A stretch of 64,000 bases of DNA. Origin: Sphingomonas_Q fennica_A. GTDB taxonomy: Bacteria > Pseudomonadota > Alphaproteobacteria > Sphingomonadales > Sphingomonadaceae. This document shows positions 17,234 through 24,898 of the stretch, piece after piece (position 1 is the first letter of the stretch; the number at the start of each line of letters is the position of its first letter). Location: assembly GCA_036946415.1 (NCBI GenBank), contig JAQIJD010000012.1, forward strand, positions 21,620 through 85,619, in the 5' to 3' direction. The translations under genes and the position numbers were made by a program. The notes beneath the pieces are model-generated. The model searched no databases, had not been told where the DNA came from, and worked only from the letters and a program-made list of their open reading frames with translations.

Positions 17234-19519
17234 ATGACGATCGTGTCCGTCCGCCGCCTGCCGCGGCCGCCGCGCTGGCGCCGCCGCGCGCTGCTGGGCT
17301 GGCGCGCGTTCGGGCGATCCGGCCGGCGGCGGCGGATCGTGCCGCTGCTGGAAGCGGCGAGCCTCCTCTGCCTCGTCGGCATGATGGTGATCGCATGGCG
17401 CGTGCTGGCGGGCAGCGGCGCGCCGCAGCGCCCGCTGACGCCGCCGATGGTGGCGCTGCTGCTCGTCGCCAATCTCGTCCCCGCGCTCGCCTTCATGGTG
17501 CTGATCGCGCGGCGGCTGGCGCAGCGGCGCGTGCGCCGCTCGGCGCTGGGCGGGCGGGGGCAGCTGCACGTCCGCCTCGTCGCCACCTTCTCCGCCATCG
17601 CCGCGGTGCCGACGCTGCTGGTGGTGATCTTCGCCTCGCTCTTGTTCCAATATGGCGTCGAATTCTGGTTTTCGGATCGGGCGCGGATCGTGCTGGAAAG
17701 CGCCGATCAGGTGGCGCAGGCCTATGTCGAGGAGAGCCAGCAGCGCATCATCGGCGATATCGTGCCGATGAGCCAGGATATGGCGCGCGTGCTGGACGAG
17801 GTGCCGATCGACGATCCGCGCGTCGGCCCGTTCTTCGCCCGCCAGCTCGTCACCCGCCTGCTCGACGAGGCGGCGATCGTGGCGGTGGCGCCGGATGGCA
17901 CGCTGAGACTGCTGGGCGGCGCCAATCTCGACAAGCGGCCGCTGGAGGCGCGGGTGCCGGAGGCGGTGCTGCCCAGCCTCGCCAACGGCCAGCCGCGCGC
18001 CACCAACGTGGCGGGGGATCGCGTGGAATCGCTGATCCTGCTCGATCGGCGGGCCCGCACCTATCTCTATGCGGCGCGGTTCGTCGATCCGCTGGTGCTG
18101 AAGCAGGCGCAGCGCTCCGCCTCCGCGCTCGGCGCCTATCAGCAATTGCTCGCCCGATCGCGCGTGCTGCAACTGCGCTTCAACATCGCGCTCTTCCTCG
18201 TCTCGCTGCTGATCGTGGCGGCGGCGATCTGGATCGCGCTGAAGGTGGCGGACCGGATGGTCGGCCCGGTCGGCGATCTGGTGCTGGCGGCGCGCGCGGT
18301 GGCGGCAGGCGATTTCAGCGTGCGCGTGCCGGCGCGGCTGGCGCAGGACGAGGTCGGCACGCTTGCCGCCGCCTTCAACCGCATGACCCGCCGGATCGAG
18401 GAACAGACCGCCTCGCTGGTCGCCGCCAACCGCCAGCTCGACGAGCGGCGCGGCTTCAGCGAGGCGGTGCTGTCCGCCGTGTCCGCGGGCGTCGTCTCGC
18501 TCGATCGGGAGCGGCGCATCACCCTGCTCAACGCCTCGGCGGTCAAGCTGCTCGGCACGGGCGAAAGCCCGGTCGGCCGGCCGCTGGCGGAGGTAGCGCC
18601 GCCGCTCGATGCGACGATCGCCAGCGGCGAGCGCGAGGCGGTCGTCGCCATTCCGGTGGCGGGCGAGGCGCGGACGCTGGCGGTGCGCCTCGCCCCCGTC
18701 GATCGCGGCCATGTGCTGACCTTCGACGACATCACCGAACAGCTCGCCGACCAGCGCGCCGCCGCCTGGGCCGATGTCGCCCGCCGCATCGCGCACGAGA
18801 TCAAGAATCCGCTCACCCCCATCCAGCTCGCCGCCGAACGGCTGCAACGGCGCTATGGCCGCGAGGTCCAGTCCGACCCCGCGGTGTTCGAGCGGCTGAC
18901 GCAGACGATCGTGCGGCAGGTGAACGATCTGCGCGGCATGGTGAACGAATTCTCGGCCTTCGCGCGGATGCCCAAGCCGGCGTTCGCACGCGACAATCCG
19001 GTGGAGATCGCGCGGCAGGCGCTGTTCCTGCAAGAGGTGGCGCATCCGGCCATCACCTTCCGCATGGATGCGCCCGATCCGCCGCCCACCATGGTGTGCG
19101 ACCGCCGCCAGCTGGGGCAGGCGCTGACCAACATCGTCAAGAATGCGGTGGAGGCGGTGGAGGGCCGCGCGGGCGAGGGCGGGGCGGGGCGCGTCCACCT
19201 GTCCGTCCGGTCCGAAGGCGAACGGCTGACGATCGAGGTGGCCGACGACGGCGTCGGGCTGCCGGTGGAACGGGAGCGGCTGACCGAACCCTATATGACG
19301 ACGCGCGCGCGCGGCACCGGCCTGGGTCTCGCCATCGTCCGCAAGATCGTCGAGGAACATGCCGGCACGATCACCTTCCACGACAATCCAGGCGGGGGCG
19401 CGATCGTTCGGCTGGCGTTCAACCTCGCCCAGCTTGAACCGCTCGCCGACGAGGCCGCCGCCGCGGCGCCCGCCGAACCCGACCGCCTGCCCGAACTGAC
19501 CCGCACGAGGAGTGCCTGA
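17234..19519 (+). CDS. ntrY: Membrane sensor kinase NtrY
   Basis: About 761 aa: two N-terminal helices, a periplasmic region, further helices, HAMP, PAS, His kinase core (ARRIAHEIKNPLTPIQ) and ATPase domain (KNAVEAVEG, GTGLGLAIVRKIV). Partner of NtrX, linked in alphaproteobacteria to nitrogen and redox/envelope control. An upstream GTG at 17156 would overlap ntrC, but codons 17156-17233 lack the GC-rich third positions of the rest of the gene, so ATG 17234 is preferred. tttacc and tagtct (17221-17226) may be a promoter only 7 bases before this ATG, with no ribosome-binding site. Confidence 0.9.
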   Translation: MTIVSVRRLPRPPRWRRRALLGWRAFGRSGRRRRIVPLLEAASLLCLVGMMVIAWRVLAGSGAPQRPLTPPMVALLLVANLVPALAFMVLIARRLAQRRVRRSALGGRGQLHVRLVATFSAIAAVPTLLVVIFASLLFQYGVEFWFSDRARIVLESADQVAQAYVEESQQRIIGDIVPMSQDMARVLDEVPIDDPRVGPFFARQLVTRLLDEAAIVAVAPDGTLRLLGGANLDKRPLEARVPEAVLPSLANGQPRATNVAGDRVESLILLDRRARTYLYAARFVDPLVLKQAQRSASALGAYQQLLARSRVLQLRFNIALFLVSLLIVAAAIWIALKVADRMVGPVGDLVLAARAVAAGDFSVRVPARLAQDEVGTLAAAFNRMTRRIEEQTASLVAANRQLDERRGFSEAVLSAVSAGVVSLDRERRITLLNASAVKLLGTGESPVGRPLAEVAPPLDATIASGEREAVVAIPVAGEARTLAVRLAPVDRGHVLTFDDITEQLADQRAAAWADVARRIAHEIKNPLTPIQLAAERLQRRYGREVQSDPAVFERLTQTIVRQVNDLRGMVNEFSAFARMPKPAFARDNPVEIARQALFLQEVAHPAITFRMDAPDPPPTMVCDRRQLGQALTNIVKNAVEAVEGRAGEGGAGRVHLSVRSEGERLTIEVADDGVGLPVERERLTEPYMTTRARGTGLGLAIVRKIVEEHAGTITFHDNPGGGAIVRLAFNLAQLEPLADEAAAAAPAEPDRLPELTRTRSA

Positions 19520-19524
19520 ACGCC

Positions 19525-20913
19525 ATGGCCCTGGACATCCTGATCGTGGACGACGAGCGCGACATCCGCGAACTCGTGGCCGGCGTGCTGGAGGACGAGG
19601 GCTATAGCGCCCGCACCGCCGGCGACAGCGACGGCGCGCTCGCCGAACTGACCGCGCGGCGCCCCTCGCTGGTGCTGCTGGACGTATGGCTGGCGGGATC
19701 GAAGCTCGACGGCCTCGAGATCCTCGCCGAGATCAAGCGGCGCGATCCGACGCTGCCGGTGATCGTCTTTTCCGGCCACGGGACGATCGATACGGCGGTG
19801 GCGGCGGTGCGGCAGGGGGCGGCCGACTTCATCGAGAAGCCGTTCGAGAGCGAGCGGCTGCTCCACCTCGTCGCCCGCGCGACCGAGACCGACCGCCTGC
19901 GCCGCGAGAATGCCGAGCTGCGCCAGACGGTGGGGCAGGAGGACGAGCTGACCGGCACCTCCTCCGCGCTCAACGGCGTGCGGGCGACGCTCAAGCGCGT
20001 GGCGGCGACGGGCAGCCGGGTGCTGATCTCCGGCCCGGCCGGGGTGGGCAAGGAAGTGGCGGCGCGGCTGCTCCATTCGTGGAGCCCGCGCGCGTCCGCC
20101 CCCTTCACCGTCGTCGCCGCGGCGCGGATGACGCCCGACCGGGTGGAGGAGGAATTGTTCGGGGTGGAGGAGGCGAACGAACTGGTCCGCCCCGGCCTGC
20201 TCGAACAGGCGCATGGCGGGACATTGTTCCTCGACGAGATCGCGGACATGCCGCTGACCACGCAGGCCAAGATCCTGCGCGTGCTGACCGACCAGAGCTT
20301 CGCCCGCGTCGGCGGCACGCGGATGGTGAAGGTGGACGTGCGCGTCGTCTCCGCCACCGCGCGCGACCTGGGGGCGGAGATCGCCGCCGGCCGCTTCCGC
20401 GAGGATTTCTATTACCGGCTGAACGTCGTGCCCGTCGCCATCCCGCCGCTCTCTCACCGGCGCGAGGACATTCCGGTGCTGGTCGGCGATTTCGTCGCGC
20501 GCTTCGCCGCCGAGCGGCGGGTGCGCACCCCCGAAGTGTCGCCGGATGCGATGGCCGCGCTCCAGGCCTATGAATGGCCGGGCAACGTCCGCCAGTTGCG
20601 CAACGTGGTGGAGCGGACGATCATCCTCGCCCCCGGCGACCGCATCGGCCGGATCGACGTCGACATGCTGCCCGCCGAGGTGCTGGCCGATCAGGCGCCG
20701 GTCGGGGCGGGGGACGGCAGCCAGCGATCGATCATGGGCGCGCCGCTGCGCGAGGCGCGCGAGACGTTCGAGCGCGAATATCTGCGCGTTCAGATCCGCC
20801 GCTTCTCCGGCAACATCAGCCGCACCGCGACCTTCATCGGCATGGAGCGATCGGCGCTGCACCGAAAGCTGAAGACGCTCGGGCTGGTCGATCCGCGCAG
20901 CGAGGAGGATTGA
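19525..20913 (+). CDS. ntrX: Response regulator NtrX (AAA+ domain lacking GAFTGA)
   Basis: 462 aa. Receiver with Asp53 (LLDVWLAGSK), AAA+ domain with Walker A GPAGVGKE and Walker B TLFLDEIADM, and a C-terminal Fis-type HTH (NISRTATFIGMERSALHRKL). Where NtrC has HERGAFTGA, this protein has ELFGVEEANELVRPGLLE: the sigma54-contact loop is absent. It therefore probably regulates without activating sigma54 polymerase in the usual way. To my knowledge degenerate loops are common in NtrX. Starts 5 bp after ntrY. Confidence 0.94.
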   Translation: MALDILIVDDERDIRELVAGVLEDEGYSARTAGDSDGALAELTARRPSLVLLDVWLAGSKLDGLEILAEIKRRDPTLPVIVFSGHGTIDTAVAAVRQGAADFIEKPFESERLLHLVARATETDRLRRENAELRQTVGQEDELTGTSSALNGVRATLKRVAATGSRVLISGPAGVGKEVAARLLHSWSPRASAPFTVVAAARMTPDRVEEELFGVEEANELVRPGLLEQAHGGTLFLDEIADMPLTTQAKILRVLTDQSFARVGGTRMVKVDVRVVSATARDLGAEIAAGRFREDFYYRLNVVPVAIPPLSHRREDIPVLVGDFVARFAAERRVRTPEVSPDAMAALQAYEWPGNVRQLRNVVERTIILAPGDRIGRIDVDMLPAEVLADQAPVGAGDGSQRSIMGAPLREARETFEREYLRVQIRRFSGNISRTATFIGMERSALHRKLKTLGLVDPRSEED

Positions 20914-20957
20914 CGGGTCCGGCCGATCCGGCCATTCCCCTATCGGGGGGACATCAC

Positions 20958-21719
20958 ATGGCGGACGAGATCGACGAACAGGACGACGGCGACGATGCCG
21001 GCGACGTGACGGGCAAGTGGAGCCATGTGCCCACCGCCCATACCGAACAGCATGTCAATCATTCGCTGACGTCGCGCGAGGTGCGGGCGGTGCTGTCCAA
21101 GATGACGGCGGCGGTCTCGATCGGCGTGTCCCTGACCAGCAATGCCAAATATCTGGCGCTGGCGGGCGTCGGCGGGGCGGCGGTGCTGGGGGCCGGCACC
21201 GCGGGCATCGGCCTGGCGGTGGCGGGCGGGGTGATGACCGCGGTCGGCGTCGGCACCTCGGCCGCCTCCGCCTACAAGACCAACCGGCATATCGACAATC
21301 TGCGGCTGATCCATGCCGACGGCCGCGGCAAGGGCAAGTTCGCCTGCCGCTGCATCAGCCAATATGCGACACCGGACATGGCGAACGATCACGAGATGAT
21401 CCACGCGACGGTGCTGCCCTATATCATCGCCAAGAAACGCGCGAAGCTGGGCAAGAAGGCGGCGGGCACCGCCGGCCTGTCGCTGGCGACGACCGTCCAC
21501 CGGCTGGGCAAGGCCGCCTATAAGGGGATCAAGGGGACGAAGGGCGTCAACCGGTCCTTCAACGCGCATGTCCTCGTCCGCCACGCACTGACGCACGAAT
21601 GCTGGCTGGCTGAAGCGATCATCAGCGAGCTGTTCTCCCCCACCGACTATATCGCCATCATGAACATGAGCTCCGAATATGCGGGGCCGCTGGTGGCGGG
21701 AAAGATGAAGTCGATCTGA
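20958..21719 (+). CDS. Hypothetical protein with Gly/Ala-rich membrane segment
   Basis: 253 aa. ATG at 20958 follows a tcgggggg ribosome-binding stretch. Acidic N-terminus (residues 2-20), then a hydrophobic Gly/Ala-rich stretch of about 45 residues (near 60-105) that could be one or two membrane helices, then a basic Lys-rich C-terminal half with scattered His and Cys (KFACRCISQY, HALTHECWL). I do not recognise the family. It sits alone between ntrX and hfq, where related genomes usually have those genes adjacent, so it may be an insertion in this lineage. Confidence 0.7.
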   Translation: MADEIDEQDDGDDAGDVTGKWSHVPTAHTEQHVNHSLTSREVRAVLSKMTAAVSIGVSLTSNAKYLALAGVGGAAVLGAGTAGIGLAVAGGVMTAVGVGTSAASAYKTNRHIDNLRLIHADGRGKGKFACRCISQYATPDMANDHEMIHATVLPYIIAKKRAKLGKKAAGTAGLSLATTVHRLGKAAYKGIKGTKGVNRSFNAHVLVRHALTHECWLAEAIISELFSPTDYIAIMNMSSEYAGPLVAGKMKSI

Positions 21720-21855
21720 TCGCCGGCGGCGCCTTGTGCGGCGCCGCAACGGACCCTAGATTTCAAGCCGTCCCCGCGCCCGGCGGGGACGCACGACGCC
21801 GTGGACAGGCGCACATGCGGGCCACGATCCGCCAAGACGAAGGAGGCCGCATCGC

Positions 21856-22350
21856 ATGGCCGACAAGCCGAACAACCTTCAGGATATTTTCCTCAACACC
21901 CTGCGCAAGGGCAAGGTGCCCGTCACGATGTTCCTCGTGAAGGGCGTGAAATTGCAGGGGATCATCACCTGGTTCGACAATTTCTCGGTGCTGCTGCGCC
22001 GCGACGGGCAGAGCCAGCTGATCTACAAGCACGCGATCTCGACGGTGATGCCCGCGCATCCGATGGACCTCGCCGCGATCGAAAAGGGGTTCGAGGAGAA
22101 GAAATCGACGCTGTTGCAGGAGGTGTTCCTCGCCGCCGTGCGCCGCGCGCGCGAACCGGTGACGATGTTCCTCGTCAACGGCGTGATGTTGCAGGGCGAG
22201 ATCGCCGCCTACGACCTGTTCTGCATGCTGCTGCGGCGCGATGGCATGAGCCAGCTCGTCTACAAGCACGCCATCTCCACCGTCCAGCCGGCCAGCCCGG
22301 TCAACCTCCAGGGGGACGGGGACGACGAGGACGAGGGGGACGATAGTTGA
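21856..22350 (+). CDS. hfq: Tandem-domain RNA chaperone Hfq
   Basis: Protein of 164 aa, about twice the usual Hfq length, made of two complete Sm-like domains: residues about 6-66 and 86-145. Both keep the Sm1 core (VTMFLVKGVKLQG, VTMFLVNGVMLQG) and the Sm2 motif YKHAIST (KHA at 58-60 and 137-139). A short acidic tail (DGDDEDEGDDS) follows. A fused Hfq could form a trimer of dimers that mimics the hexamer. Two-domain Hfq is, to my knowledge, a sphingomonad trait. A GGAGG site lies about 10 bases upstream. The stop overlaps the TTG of hflX. Confidence 0.96.
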   Translation: MADKPNNLQDIFLNTLRKGKVPVTMFLVKGVKLQGIITWFDNFSVLLRRDGQSQLIYKHAISTVMPAHPMDLAAIEKGFEEKKSTLLQEVFLAAVRRAREPVTMFLVNGVMLQGEIAAYDLFCMLLRRDGMSQLVYKHAISTVQPASPVNLQGDGDDEDEGDDS

Positions 22351-23645
22351 GCGTCTTCGATCGCGGCAGCGACGACGGCTTCGCGCGCGGCGCGCGGGCG
22401 ATCGTGGCGCTGCCCGATCGGGCGGCGGGCAACCAGCGCACCACCGACGCGCGGCTGGAGGAGGCCGCCGGCCTCGCCGCCGCGATCGGGGTTGACGTGG
22501 TCGAGCGGATGGCCTTCCGCCTGCGCGAGCCGAAGCCAGCCACCCTGTTCGGCGCCGGGCAGGTGGAGCAGATCGCCGATGCCGCGCGCATCGCCGAGGC
22601 CGAACTGATCGTGGTCGATGCCGGGCTGACGCCGGTGCAGCAGAAGAACCTCGAGACCGCCTGCGACGCCAAGGTGATCGACCGCACCGGGCTGATCCTG
22701 GAGATCTTCGGCGAGCGCGCCGCCACCGCCGAGGGGCGGTTGCAGGTCGAACTCGCCCATCTCGACTATCAGGCCGGCCGGCTGGTCCGGTCCTGGACCC
22801 ACCTCGAGCGGCAGCGCGGCGGCTTCGGCTTCCTGGGCGGCCCCGGCGAGACCCAGATCGAGGCCGACCGCCGCCTGATCCGCGACCGGATGGCCAAGCT
22901 GCGGCGCGAGCTGGAGCAGGTCCGCAAGACGCGCGGCCTCCACCGCGCCCGCCGCCAGCGCGCGCCGTGGCCGGTGGTGGCGCTGGTCGGCTATACCAAT
23001 GCCGGCAAGTCGACCTTGTTCAACCGGCTGACCGGGGCGGGGGTGATGGCGGAGAATCTGCTGTTCGCCACGCTCGATCCGACGATGCGGCAGATCAGCC
23101 TGCCGGGCATCGACAAGGCGATCCTCTCCGATACGGTGGGCTTCGTCTCCGACCTGCCGACGCAACTCGTCGCCGCCTTCCGCGCCACGCTGGAGGAGGT
23201 GACGGCGGCCGACCTCATCATCCACGTCCGCGACATATCGCACCCCGATACCGAGGCGCAGCGCGCCGACGTGCTGGCGGTGCTGGCCGAGATCGGCGTG
23301 GGCGAGGACGGGCAGAGCGCGCCGATCATCGAGGCGTGGAACAAGCTCGACGCGCTCGACCTCGACGCGCACGACCGGGTGATGGCCGAGGCGCTGCGCG
23401 GCGACGAGGTGATCGCGCTGTCCGCGCTGACCGGCGAGGGGGTCGAGAACCTCCGCCGCACCGTCTCCGACCGACTCGCCGCCGGCCACCGCCGCCACCG
23501 CGTCGCCATCGCCGCGGGCGACGGGGCGAGCCTCGCCTGGCTGCACCAGCATGGCGAGGTGCTGGCGCAGGAGGCCGAAGGCGAAAGCGTGACGGTGGAC
23601 GTGCGCATCGCCGAGGAGGATTGGCAGCGCTTTCTGGCACGGTAG
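22347..23645 (+). CDS. hflX: Ribosome-associated GTPase HflX
   Basis: 432 aa. N-terminal HflX domain with a glycine-rich GGFGFLGGPGETQIE segment, then a GTPase domain with G1 GYTNAGKST, G3 DTVGFVSDLP and G4 NKLD. HflX splits stalled ribosomes under stress. It starts at TTG 22347, overlapping the hfq stop (TTGA). The hfq-hflX pair is conserved across proteobacteria. Confidence 0.94.
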   Translation: MSVFDRGSDDGFARGARAIVALPDRAAGNQRTTDARLEEAAGLAAAIGVDVVERMAFRLREPKPATLFGAGQVEQIADAARIAEAELIVVDAGLTPVQQKNLETACDAKVIDRTGLILEIFGERAATAEGRLQVELAHLDYQAGRLVRSWTHLERQRGGFGFLGGPGETQIEADRRLIRDRMAKLRRELEQVRKTRGLHRARRQRAPWPVVALVGYTNAGKSTLFNRLTGAGVMAENLLFATLDPTMRQISLPGIDKAILSDTVGFVSDLPTQLVAAFRATLEEVTAADLIIHVRDISHPDTEAQRADVLAVLAEIGVGEDGQSAPIIEAWNKLDALDLDAHDRVMAEALRGDEVIALSALTGEGVENLRRTVSDRLAAGHRRHRVAIAAGDGASLAWLHQHGEVLAQEAEGESVTVDVRIAEEDWQRFLAR

Positions 23646-23693
23646 CGGGGTTGGCGGATTCGGCGCGATGGGCTTTTTGCAAGATGAGCCTCT

Positions 23694-23840
23694 CCCCTCC
23701 CCTTCAGGGGAGGGGCCGGGGGTGGGGCCTGTCCTCCTCGAGACGCTGGTCAGTGCCGACCGGCCCCACCCCAACCCCTCCCCTGAAGGGGAGGGGCTTT
23801 GCGTAGCCGGAATCTATAGCCCCTCCCCTTCGGGGAGGGG
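23694..23840. repeat. Hairpin repeat cluster, family 1 (three copies)
   Basis: Between hflX and agmatine deiminase. Copy A (23694-23728) is a palindrome cccctccccttcaggggagg followed by ggggtgggg. Copy B (23763-23796) is the inverted form (head ccccacccc, then the palindrome). Copy C (23820-23840) is a palindrome without head. They could form strong hairpins and end transcription from both sides. The same family brackets the DUF559 gene at 58.3-58.8 kb. Confidence 0.85.
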
Positions 23841-23846
23841 AGGATG

Positions 23847-24818
23847 TTACGCCGGCACCTGCTGCGAGATGCAGTGGAGGCTGCCGCCACCCGTCAGCAG
23901 ATGGTCCGCACGCAGGCCCACGGCGGTGCGGCCGGGGAACAGCGCGCCGATCGCCGCGACCGCCGCATCGTCGTTCGCAGCGCCATAGACCGGCACCACC
24001 ACCGCGGCATTGCCGATGTAGAAGTTCATGTAAGAGGCCGGCACGACCTTCCCGTCGCGCTCGACGCGGCCGGGGGAGGGGAGGGGGACGACCTCCAGTC
24101 CGAAGGCTTCGGCCCGAGCCGTGGCGTCGGTATAGACGGCCGCGTTGGGATCGTCCTCGTCCGCCGCCACCGGGATCGCCAGCCGCCCCTCGCCGACGAA
24201 GCGGGCGAGATTGTCGACATGGCCGTCGGTATGATCCTCGGCGAGGCCGTCGCCCAGCCAGAGGATGCGGGAGAGGCCGAGATCGGCGGCGAGCCGCGCC
24301 TCGATATCGGCGCGGGTCAGATCGGGATTGCGGTTCGGGTTGAGCAGGCATTGTTCGGTGGTGACGGCGAGGCCGGTGCCGTCGCCGTCGATCGCGCCGC
24401 CTTCCAGCACCCAATCGGCCTGCGCCGCGGCGAGGCCGGCGCGCGCGGCGAGGCGCGGGGCGAGCGTATCGTCCCCCGCCAGCGCATATTTATTGCCCCA
24501 CCAGTTGAAGCGGAACAGCGCGACGCGGTCCGCCGGCAGCACGATCGGGCCGGTATCGCGCAGCCAGATGTCGCCGAACGGTTCGACGATCGCCTCCGCC
24601 GCCGGCCCCGCCATCGCCGCCGCCACCGCACGCGATGCCTCGTCGGCGCAGACCAGCACCACCCGTTCGCCCGCGCCACCGGCGTGGACCGCCTCGGCGA
24701 AGGCGATCACTTCGGCACGGGCGGGGGCCAGATCCTCCTCCCACAATTCGGCATGGCTCGGGAAGCCGATCCACACGGCGGCATGCGGCGCCCATTCGGG
24801 CAGCGGGGGGCGGGTCAT
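23847..24818 (-). CDS. aguA: Agmatine deiminase family protein
   Basis: 323 aa. Converts agmatine to N-carbamoylputrescine in the arginine decarboxylase route to putrescine. Family motifs seen: ERVVLVCADE, DIWLRDTGPI, GGAIDGDG, LAEDHTDGHVDNLARF and the catalytic Cys in GGGSLHCISQQ (usual form GGGNIHCIT, so Asn is replaced by Ser). ATG at 24818 is preferred from the start of the conserved PEWAPHAAVW segment. Downstream on its strand lies the family 1 repeat cluster. Confidence 0.9.
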   Translation of the reverse strand: MTRPPLPEWAPHAAVWIGFPSHAELWEEDLAPARAEVIAFAEAVHAGGAGERVVLVCADEASRAVAAAMAGPAAEAIVEPFGDIWLRDTGPIVLPADRVALFRFNWWGNKYALAGDDTLAPRLAARAGLAAAQADWVLEGGAIDGDGTGLAVTTEQCLLNPNRNPDLTRADIEARLAADLGLSRILWLGDGLAEDHTDGHVDNLARFVGEGRLAIPVAADEDDPNAAVYTDATARAEAFGLEVVPLPSPGRVERDGKVVPASYMNFYIGNAAVVVPVYGAANDDAAVAAIGALFPGRTAVGLRADHLLTGGGSLHCISQQVPA

Positions 24819-24841
24819 CGTGGAGGCTCCGGGAAAAGGGA

Positions 24842-24875
24842 ATGGCCGCCCCCCTCGCAAAAGGGGGGCGGCCAT
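24842..24875 (-). terminator. Terminator downstream of phoX
   Basis: Perfect 14-bp stem atggccgcccccct (24842-24855) and aggggggcggccat (24862-24875), loop cgcaaa. On the minus strand it follows the phoX stop by 23 bp and is followed by a pyrimidine-rich tcccttttcccg. It separates phoX from the agmatine deiminase gene. Confidence 0.75.
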
Positions 24876-24898
24876 GCAAGCGGACGAGCCGGGCGGGA

